Shown here piece after piece: positions 17,351-26,820 of a stretch of 33,365 nt of DNA. The position numbers and the translations under genes were made by a program. Every line of letters begins with the position of its first letter. The stretch's first letter is position 1. The notes below the pieces were generated by a model. It saw only the letters and a program-made list of their open reading frames with translations, was not told the DNA's origin and ran no database searches. The stretch comes from Loktanella sp. (lineage in GTDB: Bacteria > Pseudomonadota > Alphaproteobacteria > Rhodobacterales > Rhodobacteraceae): assembly GCA_024635625.1 (NCBI GenBank), contig JAGXIQ010000100.1, positions 1 to 33,365 of the forward strand, read 5' to 3'.

Positions 17351-17454
17351 CGGCGCAACGGTCCTGTAGCGGCCTATTCCTGATTAGGCATACGCCAGAT
17401 CAGGAGTGCCGTTAAGGCACCCGACTTAGAACACACCGTTTCCGCGTTCACGCT

Positions 17455-17913
17455 TTAGGCCGACCGGAACACCAGACTTACCCCGTTCAGGCAGTGGCGC
17501 TGACCCGTAGGGGCCGGTCCGTCGGAAAAGATATGGCCCAGATGGCTGCCGCAGCGGCGGCAATGAACCTCTGTCCGGGTCCGGAACAGGGATTTGTCTG
17601 TCTTGGTTGCGACAGCATTCTCCAGTGGCGCATAAAAACTGGGCCAACCAGTCCCGCTGTTGAACTTCGTGGTCGAGGGGTAAAGCGGAAGATCGCAGCC
17701 GCGACACATATAGGTGCCAGCGTCATAGGTTTTATCCAGCTTGCTGGTCCCTGCGCGCTCTGTCGATTCCTCTCGCATGACTGCATATTCGGTCGGCGTC
17801 AGCATAGCCCGCCATTGCGCGTCCGTGCGGGTCACTTCAAAAGTTTCGGCCCGCAAGGCCATCGGGGCCACACTGGCCGCGAGGGCGGCGATCATAAAGC
17901 GACGACGGTCCAT
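17455..17913 (-). CDS. msrB: Peptide-methionine (R)-S-oxide reductase MsrB, Tat-exported
   Basis: 152 residues from ATG 17913 with AAGGAA upstream; the longer reading adds 21 residues in front of the signal and is unlikely. MDRRRFMIAALAASV is a twin-arginine signal ending near ALRA, so the enzyme should act in the periplasm. The MsrB fold is complete: KTYDAGTYMCRGC and HCRRCGSHLGHIFSDG give the zinc cysteines (C70, C73, C118, C121), FNSGTGWPSFY is the substrate strand, and RHCLNGVSLVF carries catalytic Cys141. No further cysteine is present, so recycling needs an outside reductant rather than an internal disulfide. It repairs methionine-R-sulfoxide in proteins. It lies downstream of the sigma/anti-sigma pair, but a strong terminator is between them. 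Confidence 0.94.
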   Translation of the reverse strand: MDRRRFMIAALAASVAPMALRAETFEVTRTDAQWRAMLTPTEYAVMREESTERAGTSKLDKTYDAGTYMCRGCDLPLYPSTTKFNSGTGWPSFYAPLENAVATKTDKSLFRTRTEVHCRRCGSHLGHIFSDGPAPTGQRHCLNGVSLVFRSA

Positions 17914-18024
17914 AACAGTTTCCTTCCCAAGGTGTCTTTCGCCAAGGCTATCAGAACCCGCCCCTTTGGTATTCAAATGGCTGTATTACGCACGTGGTTG
18001 TGAAAATTCGTGACAGTCCCGACA

Positions 18025-18063
18025 TAAAATGGGCCGCACTCTTTGAAGGTGCGGCCCATTTTA
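18025..18063 (-). terminator. Strong intrinsic terminator after the anti-sigma gene
   Basis: A perfect 15-bp inverted repeat (18025-18039 and 18049-18063, core TGGGCCGCAC/GTGCGGCCCA) with a 9-base loop. On the minus strand it ends in TTTTA. It starts 21 bases after the anti-sigma stop and separates that operon from msrB. Confidence 0.88.
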
Positions 18064-18083
18064 CTGCACTAGATTAGTCTAAA

Positions 18084-18803
18084 TCAGGCGTCGATGACTT
18101 GTCCCACGGCCAGCACGTCACCCGTGGGGGCGCCGGTCTGCGATCCGCCCGGTGGTTCGTCCGAAATCGCCAACGTGCTGCCCGACAAGGCAAGCGCGAT
18201 TTCCGGACTAACCGGGATTTCACCCGACTGCGTCTCTGGTAAAACCCCGAGTGAGACCGGCGGATTTTCACCTGCGATCAGCCACAGTTCCAGCACACGG
18301 CCTTCACGCGCTTCACCAGCCGCGCGCGTCACCTGCAGATTGCCAGCGGCGGCGTCAAAGCTTGCTTGCACAACTAGGGATTCATCCGCCGATGCAATTT
18401 GCGCCACGTAAATCGGCGCTGCGCCGGGCACGTCAGCAGGTGGCAAGACGGCGGTGAACAGCCACAGCACCGCAAGCGCAGCCACCAATCCGCCCGCCAT
18501 CGCTGGCAGTAGACCTAGCCGCTGAAGCCACGACTTACCGTTTGTGGCCATGTCTCCCTTCGCAGAGCGTTCGTGGAAGAGCGTTTCCTTAATCTGCACC
18601 AGAATATGAGGCGGCGGCGTGACGGGCGCGATATCGTCGGTCAAAGCGGCGATGCGCTCTGTCCAAAAGGCGTATTCTTCACGCAGCTCTGGATCAACGG
18701 AAAGCACGTCTTCGTAGGCTTCCGTCTCGGCAGGCGTCAGCAAGCCAAGGACGTATTCCGCCGTCAGTGCATATTCGTCTTCTTTTTCGATCTCATCCGT
18801 CAT
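18084..18803 (-). CDS. RskA-type transmembrane anti-sigma factor
   Basis: 239 residues. The N-terminal cytoplasmic part (about 1-75) has the pattern of membrane anti-sigma factors of this group: YALTAEYVLGLLTPAE, then DPELREEYAFWTERIAAL. One membrane span lies near residues 99-119 (AMAGGLVAALAVLWLFTAVL). The periplasmic C-terminal domain contains GRVLELWLIAGENPPVSLG, typical of the RskA domain. No HxxxCxxC zinc motif. It should hold the ECF sigma factor inactive until released, probably by proteolysis. Its start overlaps the sigma gene by 11 bases, indicating translational coupling, and a strong terminator follows. Confidence 0.92.
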   Translation of the reverse strand: MTDEIEKEDEYALTAEYVLGLLTPAETEAYEDVLSVDPELREEYAFWTERIAALTDDIAPVTPPPHILVQIKETLFHERSAKGDMATNGKSWLQRLGLLPAMAGGLVAALAVLWLFTAVLPPADVPGAAPIYVAQIASADESLVVQASFDAAAGNLQVTRAAGEAREGRVLELWLIAGENPPVSLGVLPETQSGEIPVSPEIALALSGSTLAISDEPPGGSQTGAPTGDVLAVGQVIDA

Positions 18804-19344
18804 GGGACAGACACTCTCTTAACTTCAACAGGCTACGGCGTAGCCACGTTCTTACAGTGTTGATCGGCACATCGTAATGATCTGCTAACTCTTGGTAGGT
18901 CTCCCCCTCCAGATAGGCGCGGCGCACGGCGCCAGCCTTGTCGGGGTCCAGCTGGCCCATACAATCCACGATCCGCCCCCGATCAGAGGCCGCGAAGGCA
19001 AGCGCCTCTGGTCCGGGGGTGCTGTCAGCAACCTCGGCTGCCTCATCCAGACCAGCGCCCATTTTCGATTTCCGCGCCCGCACGCGGTCCACGGAGTGAT
19101 TGCGTGTGACCGTGATCAGCCACGTCATAGGACTAAGGCCGTTGACCCGGTAACGGTCCGCATTTCGCCAAATCTTGACGAAAGCTTCCTGCAGCGCGTC
19201 CTCGGCTTCCGCCCGATTACCCAACACACGCAGGCAGACGCCGAATAGTTTCGCAGAGGTTGCGGCATAAAGCCCTTCGAAGGCCGCGCGGTCGCCAATG
19301 GCCATCCGTGCAATCATCTCTTCGATGTCATTGGTCGTGGTCAT
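18793..19344 (-). CDS. ECF RNA polymerase sigma factor (SigK-like)
   Basis: 183 residues. Region 2 spans about 22-92: LFGVCLRVLGNRAEAEDALQ, then FVKIWRNADRYR and SPMTWLITVTRNHSVDRVRA. Region 4 spans about 127-178: YLEGETYQELADHYDVPINT and VRTWLRRSLLKLRECL, the DNA-binding helix-turn-helix. Region 3 is absent, as in all ECF factors. Pairing with an RskA-type anti-sigma places it with the SigK-like groups. ATG 19344 has only a weak GAGTGA upstream. It is divergent from cobS; a self-activated promoter would lie in 19345-19532, but I could not identify a convincing -35/-10 pair. Confidence 0.94.
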   Translation of the reverse strand: MTTTNDIEEMIARMAIGDRAAFEGLYAATSAKLFGVCLRVLGNRAEAEDALQEAFVKIWRNADRYRVNGLSPMTWLITVTRNHSVDRVRARKSKMGAGLDEAAEVADSTPGPEALAFAASDRGRIVDCMGQLDPDKAGAVRRAYLEGETYQELADHYDVPINTVRTWLRRSLLKLRECLSHDG

Positions 19345-19532
19345 CTGTCACTCACTATACCCAAGTTGCCACTACATTGGCGCATCTGCCAGAAAAGGCA
19401 ACGACACTGACCGCAATACGACCACGACAACTGTGAGTGTGGCGCCCCTTCCCCTTGGCATTTGCCGCGATATGTTGCATCCCGAAAACAGATAAGATTT
19501 CCGCGATCCGCGACAGCAAAAGGCAGTATCCC

Positions 19533-20519
19533 ATGGCCGATGGCACCACCGACATCAATGCAACGCCGACAGAGGATGTGTCCGTCCGCGATGTCTTCGG
19601 CATCGACAGCGACATGAAGATCAAAGGCTTCGCCGACCGCACGGACCGCGTCCCAGAGGTCGACAGCACCTACAAGTTCGATCCCGACACCACGCTCGCG
19701 ATCCTTGCAGGCTTTGGTTACAATCGCCGCGTCATGATTCAGGGCTATCACGGCACGGGCAAATCGACTCATATCGAACAGGTTGCGGCCCGGCTGAACT
19801 GGCCCGCCGTGCGCGTGAACCTTGATAGCCACATCAGCCGGATCGATTTGATCGGTAAAGACGCGATCAAACTGCGCGACGGTGTTCAAGTTACAGAATT
19901 CCACGAAGGCATTCTGCCGTGGGCGCTGCGTAATCCCGTCGCCATCGTGTTCGACGAATACGACGCAGGTCGTGCCGATGTCATGTTCGTGATCCAGCGC
20001 GTACTGGAAGCGGACGGCAAATTGACTTTGCTGGACCAGAACCAGATTCTGACGCCGCACAAATACTTCCGCTTGTTCGCCACCGCCAACACCGTGGGTC
20101 TTGGCGACACGACGGGCCTGTATCACGGCACGCAGCAAATCAACCAAGCACAGATGGACCGCTGGTCGCTTGTCGCGACCCTGAACTATCTGTCCCACGA
20201 CGCCGAGGCAGCGATCGTGCTGTCCAAGTCGCCCCATTACAACAATGAAAAGGGCCGCCGCATCGTCAGCCAGATGGTCACGGTCGCCGACTTGACCCGC
20301 ACTGCCTTTATGAATGGCGACCTGTCGACGGTCATGTCGCCGCGCACGGTGCTTGCTTGGGCCGAAAATGCGCGCATCTTCAACGATGTTGGCTACGCTT
20401 TCCGCCTGTCTTTCTTGAACAAGTGCGACGAGCTGGAGCGCCAGACAGTTGCAGAGTTCTACCAGCGCTGCTTTGACGAAGAACTGCCGGAAAGTGCTGC
20501 GAGCATGAGCCTCGCGTGA
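19533..20519 (+). CDS. cobS: Aerobic cobaltochelatase subunit CobS (AAA+ ATPase)
   Basis: 328 residues from ATG 19533, close to the known CobS length; AAAAGG lies nine bases upstream. Walker A is GYHGTGKST (71-79), Walker B is in [12 protein letters not shown], and sensor-region text [20 protein letters not shown] is intact. CobS and CobT form the ATP-driven complex that, with CobN, inserts cobalt into hydrogenobyrinic acid a,c-diamide in aerobic B12 synthesis. The N-terminal segment (about 1-50) with [19 protein letters not shown] is characteristic of CobS. cobT follows after one small gene; cobN is not in the window. Confidence 0.96.
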   Translation: MADGTTDINATPTEDVSVRDVFGIDSDMKIKGFADRTDRVPEVDSTYKFDPDTTLAILAGFGYNRRVMIQGYHGTGKSTHIEQVAARLNWPAVRVNLDSHISRIDLIGKDAIKLRDGVQVTEFHEGILPWALRNPVAIVFDEYDAGRADVMFVIQRVLEADGKLTLLDQNQILTPHKYFRLFATANTVGLGDTTGLYHGTQQINQAQMDRWSLVATLNYLSHDAEAAIVLSKSPHYNNEKGRRIVSQMVTVADLTRTAFMNGDLSTVMSPRTVLAWAENARIFNDVGYAFRLSFLNKCDELERQTVAEFYQRCFDEELPESAASMSLA

Positions 20520-20827
20520 TGCAGCGCGCCGCCTTTGCTTGTGTGGCAGCGCTGACCCTGTCGTCCTCGTGCGGCGGGACCGGGGAATCGACTGACTATG
20601 ACGTCAGCTTGTCCGACAGTGGCAAGCTGGCGTTGGTCGTGCCCCGCACGGACCGCTCCACCATTGCGGGAATAGAGGCGGCAGCCCGGCGCGCAGCACC
20701 ACGCGGCTGCTCTGCCACAGTGGCACCCGTCATCTATACCATTGCAGCCGACAATCGGGACGCCGTTCTGCCTGCAAGCGCGGCACAGCGTTTTGCCGGA
20801 CGATACCCAGCGACACTCGACTGCTAG
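20519..20827 (+). CDS. Small secreted protein of unknown function between cobS and cobT
   Basis: 102 residues from ATG 20519, which overlaps the cobS stop by one base (TGATG), the usual sign of translational coupling; a GTG three bases earlier is also possible. [20 protein letters not shown] is a short signal sequence; the Cys at 18 could be a lipoprotein site, though Ser at -3 makes the lipobox poor. The mature part has two more cysteines (near 64 and at the last position) that could form a disulfide. No family recognised. Nothing in it suggests a direct part in cobalt insertion, which is cytoplasmic. Confidence 0.65.
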   Translation: MQRAAFACVAALTLSSSCGGTGESTDYDVSLSDSGKLALVVPRTDRSTIAGIEAAARRAAPRGCSATVAPVIYTIAADNRDAVLPASAAQRFAGRYPATLDC

Positions 20828-20917
20828 GACCAGCCGTCTTAGCCTAGCCGTCATGCTGGACGTCGCACCCGTGCGCCCCACCTTGCCCCGCAGGCCACAG
20901 AGTGATTTACCGACATC

Positions 20918-22792
20918 ATGAACAAACCATCCGACAACCCCGCTGATCCGTTCAAAAAGGCGCTAGCCGAGGCAACGAAGGTCATGGCCGACGATGCCGA
21001 CCTGACTGTCAGCTATTCCGTCGACCCCGCAGGCCAGACCAGCGACACGATCCGCTTGCCGCAGGTCAGTCGCCGCATGTCGCGTCAAGAAGTTCTGTTG
21101 GCGCGTGGCACCGCCGATGCCTTTGCCCTGCGCCACAAGTTTCATGACGCTGCTACCGCCACTAAATACGCGCCACCGGGGCAGATGGCCCGCGATATCT
21201 ATGATGCCATGGAAACCGCCCGGATAGAGGCGGTCGGTGCGCAATATATGCCAGGCACTGCAGGCAACATCGACGCTAAGATCGGCAACGAGGCACAGCG
21301 TAAGGGCTATGACCAGATCACGTCAGCTGCCGACGCGCCGCTTGCGACCGCGGCAGGCTACCTGATCCGACATCTTGCCACTGGTCGTGACCTGCCCCCC
21401 GGCGCAGATAACGTCATGAACCTTTGGCGCGGATTTATCGAGGAACAGGCTGGCGGCACGCTCGAAAGCTTGAAAGAGACCCTAGCCGACCAGCGCGCCT
21501 TTGCCCGCTTTACCCGGCAGATCATCAAAGATCTGGGCTACGGCGACCAATTGGGTGATGACCCCGATGCGCCTGACGATGATCAGGACGATCAGGCCGA
21601 GGAAGGGTCCGACGAAGAAGAGCAGCCCGGCAGCACCGGCGACGACAGCGAGGGCGAAGAAGCCGAAGCCAGCCCAGAGCAAGCGCAGGAAGACCAGCAG
21701 GACGCGTCCCAAGCGCAGGTCAGCATGGACGATTCCGCCGACTCGGAAATGGGCGACGAGACAGAACTGCCAGAGGGGGAGGCCCCGATGGATCCGCCGC
21801 AACCCGCACCTGCCTCTGACGCGGACCCGGATTACAAAGTGTTTACGACCGCCTTCGACGAAGAAATCAGCGCTGCCGATCTGGCAGAGCCTGCGGAATT
21901 GGAACGTCTGCGCGCCTACCTTGACCAACAGCTTGAGCCACTGAAAGGCGCAGTGTCGCGCCTCGCCAATAAGCTGCAGCGCCGTTTGCAGGCTAAACAG
22001 AACCGATCATGGGAGTTCGACCGCGAGGAAGGTATCCTTGATGCCGGTCGTCTGGCGCGGGTGATTGTCAGTCCTACAACGTCGCTTTCGTTCAAGGTCG
22101 AAAAAGACACAGAGTTCCGCGACACGGTCGTGACGCTGCTACTCGACAACTCCGGCTCTATGCGGGGGCGGCCCATCTCTATTGCGGCGATCTGTGCGGA
22201 CGTGATGGCGCGGACGCTGGAACGCTGCGACGTGAAGGTCGAAATCCTTGGATTTACCACCAAGGCGTGGAAAGGCGGCCAATCCCGCGAGGCATGGCTG
22301 AAGGAAGGCCGCGCGCCGACACCGGGCCGCCTGAACGACCTGCGTCACATCATCTACAAATCCGCAGACGCGCCTTGGCGCCGGACCCGCCCCAACCTTG
22401 GGCTGATGATGAAAGAAGGTCTGCTAAAGGAAAATATCGACGGCGAGGCGCTGGAATGGGCCTATCGCCGCATGGTGAATCGGCCAGAGCAGCGCAAAGT
22501 GTTGATGGTGATTTCTGACGGTGCACCGGTCGATGACAGCACATTGTCAGTCAACCCTGCGAATTACTTAGAAAAGCACCTTCGCGATGTCATCGCAATG
22601 ATCGAAAAACGCAAAGGCGTCGAACTGGCAGCCATCGGTATTGGCCATGATGTGACCCGCTATTACGAACGCGCAGTGACGATTACGGACGTAGAACAAT
22701 TGGCCGGTGCGATGACGGAACAGCTTGCCAGCCTGTTCGACAACGATCCACGCAAGCGTGCGCGGGTTTTGGGGATGCGCAAGGTAAGATAA
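20918..22792 (+). CDS. cobT: Aerobic cobaltochelatase subunit CobT (VWA domain)
   Basis: 624 residues, normal for CobT. Residues 1-210 form the conserved N-terminal domain ([19 protein letters not shown] onward). Residues about 212-310 are a very acidic, low-complexity linker (long runs of D, E, Q, S), a usual CobT feature. The C-terminal VWA domain has the MIDAS motif DNSGSM (Asp410, Ser412, Ser414), then [13 protein letters not shown] and IGHDVTRYY. Partner of CobS in the cobaltochelatase. The start has only a weak ribosome site (AGAGTGA region), and 90 bases separate it from the small upstream gene. Confidence 0.96.
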   Translation: MNKPSDNPADPFKKALAEATKVMADDADLTVSYSVDPAGQTSDTIRLPQVSRRMSRQEVLLARGTADAFALRHKFHDAATATKYAPPGQMARDIYDAMETARIEAVGAQYMPGTAGNIDAKIGNEAQRKGYDQITSAADAPLATAAGYLIRHLATGRDLPPGADNVMNLWRGFIEEQAGGTLESLKETLADQRAFARFTRQIIKDLGYGDQLGDDPDAPDDDQDDQAEEGSDEEEQPGSTGDDSEGEEAEASPEQAQEDQQDASQAQVSMDDSADSEMGDETELPEGEAPMDPPQPAPASDADPDYKVFTTAFDEEISAADLAEPAELERLRAYLDQQLEPLKGAVSRLANKLQRRLQAKQNRSWEFDREEGILDAGRLARVIVSPTTSLSFKVEKDTEFRDTVVTLLLDNSGSMRGRPISIAAICADVMARTLERCDVKVEILGFTTKAWKGGQSREAWLKEGRAPTPGRLNDLRHIIYKSADAPWRRTRPNLGLMMKEGLLKENIDGEALEWAYRRMVNRPEQRKVLMVISDGAPVDDSTLSVNPANYLEKHLRDVIAMIEKRKGVELAAIGIGHDVTRYYERAVTITDVEQLAGAMTEQLASLFDNDPRKRARVLGMRKVR

Positions 22793-22893
22793 TCTTCGGT
22801 TTGCTGCGGCAAAACGACGAACCTTTGCGGGTGCATCTGGCTTGGCCAAATCGCTGCGGCGGAATTATTTTATGATGCGAGGATTAGAGCACG

Positions 22894-24669
22894 ATGTTTC
22901 AAAGCTTTGACGCAACCAGCAACCCTGCGCAGGGGCCGGATCGGCTGTTGGCACTGCGAAATGTCATGAAGGCCGAAGGTGTTGATGGGTTCCTTGTGCC
23001 CCGGGCCGACCAGCATCAGGGCGAATACGTCGCATCCTGCGACGAAAGGCTGGCGTGGTTGACCGGTTTTACCGGGTCGGCTGGGTTCGCCGCAGTGCTG
23101 CCGGATGTGGCAGGCGTTTTCATCGACGGGCGCTACCGGGTCCAAGTCCGCGATCAAGTGGCCGACGTCTTCACGCCGGTCTACTGGCCGCAAACCGTGT
23201 TGTATGATTGGCTGAAGGATCAACTGCCGCACGGTGGCACTGTCGCCTATGATCCGTGGCTGCACACCGTGGAAGAAATTGCCGGTCTGACCGAAAAGTT
23301 AACGCCATTGGGTATCGTGCTGAAGTCCAGCGATAATCTAGTGGACCGCATCTGGACCGACAGGCCGGGACGCCCGGACGCCCCATTCTTTCCGCAACCT
23401 ATCGCATTGACGGGCGAGGCCCACCGCGACAAGCGTGCGCGACTGACAAAGGACACAACGGCTGGTGCGTGGGTCATCACCCTGCCCGATAGCATTGCCT
23501 GGCTTTTGAACATTCGCGGTGCTGATATTCCCCGCAATCCAGTGCCGCAGGCCTTTGCCATCCTTCACCACGATGGGCACGTAGATTTGTTTGCACCCCA
23601 AGCCAAAGTGGCGGCGCTGTCGGATCATCTAGGGCCAGACGTGAACCTGTGCGGTCCAGCGACTTTTGATGGGGCCGTGGCTGCGTTAGGCGGTCCGGTA
23701 CGAATCGACCCAAAATCCTGCCCGCAAGCCGTGCGTGATTTGATATCGGCCGAAGTCATCGAAGCGCAGGATCCTTGCATCCTGCCAAAAGCGCGCAAAA
23801 CGGACGTCGAAATCGCAGGGTCGCGGGCAGCCCATTTGCGTGATGGCGCCGCCATGGTGCGTTTTCTGTCGTGGTTAGATGCAGATGCGCCGAAAGGTGA
23901 CCTTACAGAAATCGCCGTCGTCACCGCTTTGGAAGGGTTTCGCCGCGACACCAACCAACTCCGTGATATCAGTTTTGAAACGATCTGCGGTGCCGGTGCC
24001 CATGGCGCAATCGTGCATTACCGCGTGACGACGGGCACTGACTGCCCCGTAAAACCGGGAGAGTTACTGCTGATCGACAGTGGTGGGCAATACGTTGACG
24101 GCACAACTGACATCACCCGCACAGTTATCGTGGGGGATGCGTCGGACGAACATCGCGACCGCTATACCCGCGTGTTGCAAGGCATGATCGCAATCAGCCG
24201 GGCACAATTCCCGACTGGTGTCGCAGGACAACATCTGGATGCGCTGGCGCGATATCCCCTGTGGACGGCGGGCCTTGATTACGACCACGGTACCGGACAC
24301 GGCGTTGGAAGCTACCTTAGTGTGCATGAAGGACCGCAGGGTCTATCGCGTCGATCCACCACGCCACTGGAAGCAGGCATGATCCTGTCGAACGAACCGG
24401 GATACTACAAGGAAGGCGAGTACGGCATACGGATCGAGAATCTGATTGTCGTCACCACCGCCCCCAAAGGCACCGACGATCGTGACTTGTTGGCGTTCGA
24501 GACGTTGACTTACGTCCCACTTGACCGGCGTCTGATTGAAACGTCCCTGCTGTCGCCCGCCGAAAGGGACTGGATCGACCGCTATCATGCCGATACAGTT
24601 CGCAGTATCGCGCCGCTGTTGGAGGAGGCAGCGCGGGACTGGCTGACGCAGGCCTGTGCGCCCTTGTGA
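22894..24669 (+). CDS. Xaa-Pro aminopeptidase (aminopeptidase P, M24B)
   Basis: 591 residues, the long three-domain form with two creatinase-like N-terminal domains (about 1-310) and a C-terminal pita-bread catalytic domain. All five metal ligands are visible: Asp395 (LLIDSGGQY), Asp406 (GTTDITRT), His469 (GTGHGVGSYLSVHEGP), Glu501 (SNEPGYY) and Glu515 (IRIENL). It removes the residue before a proline at the N-terminus of peptides, using two divalent metals, in the cytoplasm. AGGATTAGAG precedes ATG 22894. A DUF427 gene follows 44 bases on. Confidence 0.95.
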   Translation: MFQSFDATSNPAQGPDRLLALRNVMKAEGVDGFLVPRADQHQGEYVASCDERLAWLTGFTGSAGFAAVLPDVAGVFIDGRYRVQVRDQVADVFTPVYWPQTVLYDWLKDQLPHGGTVAYDPWLHTVEEIAGLTEKLTPLGIVLKSSDNLVDRIWTDRPGRPDAPFFPQPIALTGEAHRDKRARLTKDTTAGAWVITLPDSIAWLLNIRGADIPRNPVPQAFAILHHDGHVDLFAPQAKVAALSDHLGPDVNLCGPATFDGAVAALGGPVRIDPKSCPQAVRDLISAEVIEAQDPCILPKARKTDVEIAGSRAAHLRDGAAMVRFLSWLDADAPKGDLTEIAVVTALEGFRRDTNQLRDISFETICGAGAHGAIVHYRVTTGTDCPVKPGELLLIDSGGQYVDGTTDITRTVIVGDASDEHRDRYTRVLQGMIAISRAQFPTGVAGQHLDALARYPLWTAGLDYDHGTGHGVGSYLSVHEGPQGLSRRSTTPLEAGMILSNEPGYYKEGEYGIRIENLIVVTTAPKGTDDRDLLAFETLTYVPLDRRLIETSLLSPAERDWIDRYHADTVRSIAPLLEEAARDWLTQACAPL

Positions 24670-24713
24670 CGGCGCGACGTATCTTCTTGATTTAGACGAA
24701 GGAATATCTGGCC

Positions 24714-25055
24714 ATGGCCGATCACATCACCATTCGCCCCGCCAACGGAACATGGGTGGTGCGCGCCGGCGGGGCCGTGCTGGGTGAAACCACACGCGCG
24801 CTGGAATTGACCGAAAACGGCTACAACGCGGTCATTTATTTTCCGCGCGACGACATCGCGATGACTTTTCTGGACCCAAGCGACCGGACCACGACCTGCC
24901 CGCACAAGGGCGTCGCCACCTATTATTCCATCGTGACAAAGAACGGCACAATTGCTGATGCTGTCTGGTCCTACGAGGCACCACACGATGCGGTAGCCGA
25001 AATAGCTGGCCATCTTGCATTCTACACGGACAAAGTAGCCATCGAGCAGGTCTAA
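24714..25055 (+). CDS. DUF427 domain protein
   Basis: 113 residues, full length for the single-domain form. The family text is seen: NGTWVVRAGGAVLGETTRAL, VIYFPRDDIAMTFLDPSDRT, TCPHKGVATYY, and AVWSYEAPHDAVAEIAGHLAFY ending in the usual Y-D/K-V strand. The conserved Cys-Pro-His-Lys-Gly and the WSYExP motifs are both intact. The family is widespread and uncharacterised; the CPHKG site suggests ligand or metal binding. AAGGAA lies upstream of ATG 24714. Its stop is only four bases from the stop of the converging channel gene. Confidence 0.9.
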   Translation: MADHITIRPANGTWVVRAGGAVLGETTRALELTENGYNAVIYFPRDDIAMTFLDPSDRTTTCPHKGVATYYSIVTKNGTIADAVWSYEAPHDAVAEIAGHLAFYTDKVAIEQV

Positions 25056-25059
25056 AACG

Positions 25060-26748
25060 TTACGAATGCTCCTCGGCCGCGCGGGCGGCCAGGGCACGAT
25101 TAAAAGCCCGCAAGGCGTCGACGTGAAACAAGGCGCCTTGCAGGTCCGGGGCCGCACCCTTTTCCGCGATCGAAACGACCGGGATGAAGGGATAGGTGCC
25201 CTTTTCAAATATTGGCATGGCTTGTTCCAAGGTCGCCTTTGCGTCGATCCACGTGCCTCCCTCGATCATCTCCCAGCATACTTTTTCCGCGGCCGCGCGG
25301 GGATCGTTTGGGGCGCGCATGATGGTGCCAACGCGGAATGTCCCCAGCAGATACGCCTGCGGCCCCGCCGCAAGATGCACATCGCGCCGTTCAAGTTGCG
25401 TCAAAAAGAACGACCGATCGACCAGCCGTGATGCCAGTGCCGTGGACATCGATACCGCTACCATGACTGCAAGGCCGGTTTGCCAGTCGCCAGTCAACTC
25501 GAACACAATCAGCGTTGTAGAAATTGGCGCTCCTAGTACCGCCGCCGCAACAGCGCCCATGCCTGCCAACGCATACAATGTGCCAGTGCCGGACACCGTC
25601 GGAAAAATGCTTGTCGCAACGATGCCAAAGGCAAGCCCCGTCAGCGCGCCTACCATCAGAGCAGGCGAGAACACGCCCCCCCCCATGCGCCCGCCCATGG
25701 TGATCGCAACGGCGGCGACCTTGACCACTACGAAAATCAGCGCCTGTGACAGCACCAATTGACCAGTCAGCGCCGCGCTGGTCGTTTCGTAGCCAACACC
25801 GATAATATGAGGGAAAAAGATCGCGATCCCACCCAGCAACAAACCGGCCCCGGCGGGGCGCAGGCTAGCCGGAATTTTAAGGCTGAATTGCAGACGGCTG
25901 GCCATGCTGTCGGACCAAAAAATCGCCTGCATCAAGATCACGGCAACCAGACCACACAGTAATCCGAGGATGAGGAAAGCGGGCAACTCGACATAGAAGC
26001 CAAGCACGGTGTCCCGTTGTAGAATGAACTCTGTCACATCGCCGAACCAAAGGCGGTTTACGACGGTGCCCGCAACGCTGGCGATCACAATGGGCGCAAA
26101 GGCGTGCACGGCGAAGTGACGCAAAACGACCTCTAGCGCAAACAAGGCCCCCGCGATGGGCGCGTTAAAGCTGGCGGATACCGCAGCAGCCACGGCACAG
26201 CCCAGCAGGTCGCGCCCAGTGATGCCATCGGCCCGGATCGCGCGACAGATCGCAGTCGAAATCACGGCGGCGATATGCACGACCGGGCCCTCTCGGCCGC
26301 TCGACCCGCCAGTAGACAACGTCAGTAGACTGGCAAAGGCTGATGCAAGGCCTTTGCGGCATTCAACTCGACCTTCGTAAAGGGCGGCCCCTTCGATGAC
26401 GTCGGCGACAGACCTTACACGGCCATCGTCGGTGAAGCGGTTCAAAACGTATCCAACGATCAGTCCACCAATCACGGGTATGATCAGAATTTGGGTCCAG
26501 TGCAGACCCGCCACGAAGCTGTGCAAATGGGTGGGATCGTCGCTGCCGTAGACCGTCCGCTGGATCAGGTCGATGCCAAGCTTGAACGCCACCGCGGCAG
26601 CCCCAGACGCAATTCCCAGAAACAACGCGATGAACCAGAACTGAACCTGTGACGGGCCGCGCAGTTTCAGCACCAACCACGCGCGGCGCAGATCAGTTCG
26701 CCCGCGTGCGACCGACCCTGCGATCCGCCCCGGTGCCACAGTTCCCAT
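25060..26748 (-). CDS. CLC family chloride channel/transporter
   Basis: 562 residues from ATG 26748, which has GGGAG upstream; the longer reading adds 20 poorly supported residues. It has the many hydrophobic helices of CLC proteins. GGSSGREGP (about 148-155) carries the gating Glu153, and GGGVFSPALMVGA (about 356-368) is the GxFxP anion-pathway motif. The first motif, GSGIP, is replaced by text around RVRSVADVIE. At the position of the E. coli ClC-ec1 internal proton glutamate (E203) there is Val207 (LFALEVVLRHF), and at the central tyrosine (Y445) there is Trp422 (LTGDWQTG). These favour a channel or uncoupled type over a strict H+/Cl- exchanger. Residues 475-562 look like a CBS-type regulatory tail. 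Divergent from the dehydrogenase gene by 72 bases. Confidence 0.93.
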   Translation of the reverse strand: MGTVAPGRIAGSVARGRTDLRRAWLVLKLRGPSQVQFWFIALFLGIASGAAAVAFKLGIDLIQRTVYGSDDPTHLHSFVAGLHWTQILIIPVIGGLIVGYVLNRFTDDGRVRSVADVIEGAALYEGRVECRKGLASAFASLLTLSTGGSSGREGPVVHIAAVISTAICRAIRADGITGRDLLGCAVAAAVSASFNAPIAGALFALEVVLRHFAVHAFAPIVIASVAGTVVNRLWFGDVTEFILQRDTVLGFYVELPAFLILGLLCGLVAVILMQAIFWSDSMASRLQFSLKIPASLRPAGAGLLLGGIAIFFPHIIGVGYETTSAALTGQLVLSQALIFVVVKVAAVAITMGGRMGGGVFSPALMVGALTGLAFGIVATSIFPTVSGTGTLYALAGMGAVAAAVLGAPISTTLIVFELTGDWQTGLAVMVAVSMSTALASRLVDRSFFLTQLERRDVHLAAGPQAYLLGTFRVGTIMRAPNDPRAAAEKVCWEMIEGGTWIDAKATLEQAMPIFEKGTYPFIPVVSIAEKGAAPDLQGALFHVDALRAFNRALAARAAEEHS

Positions 26749-26820
26749 CCCGCTCCCTCTCTGGCCCTTTGGCGTAGGCGGCGTTAGTCTGCCGCATCCG
26801 ACATCCAAGGACCCTGCCCC

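Noticed and set aside
17494..18003. Plus-strand frames opposite msrB
   Set aside because: They are shadows of a well-defined Tat-MsrB gene and cross the strong hairpin region without a ribosome site.
19345..19532. Possible ECF-type autoregulatory promoter for the sigma gene (GGCAACTT region)
   Set aside because: The -35-like stretch is too close to the ATG for a correctly spaced -10, and no matching element was found before msrB.
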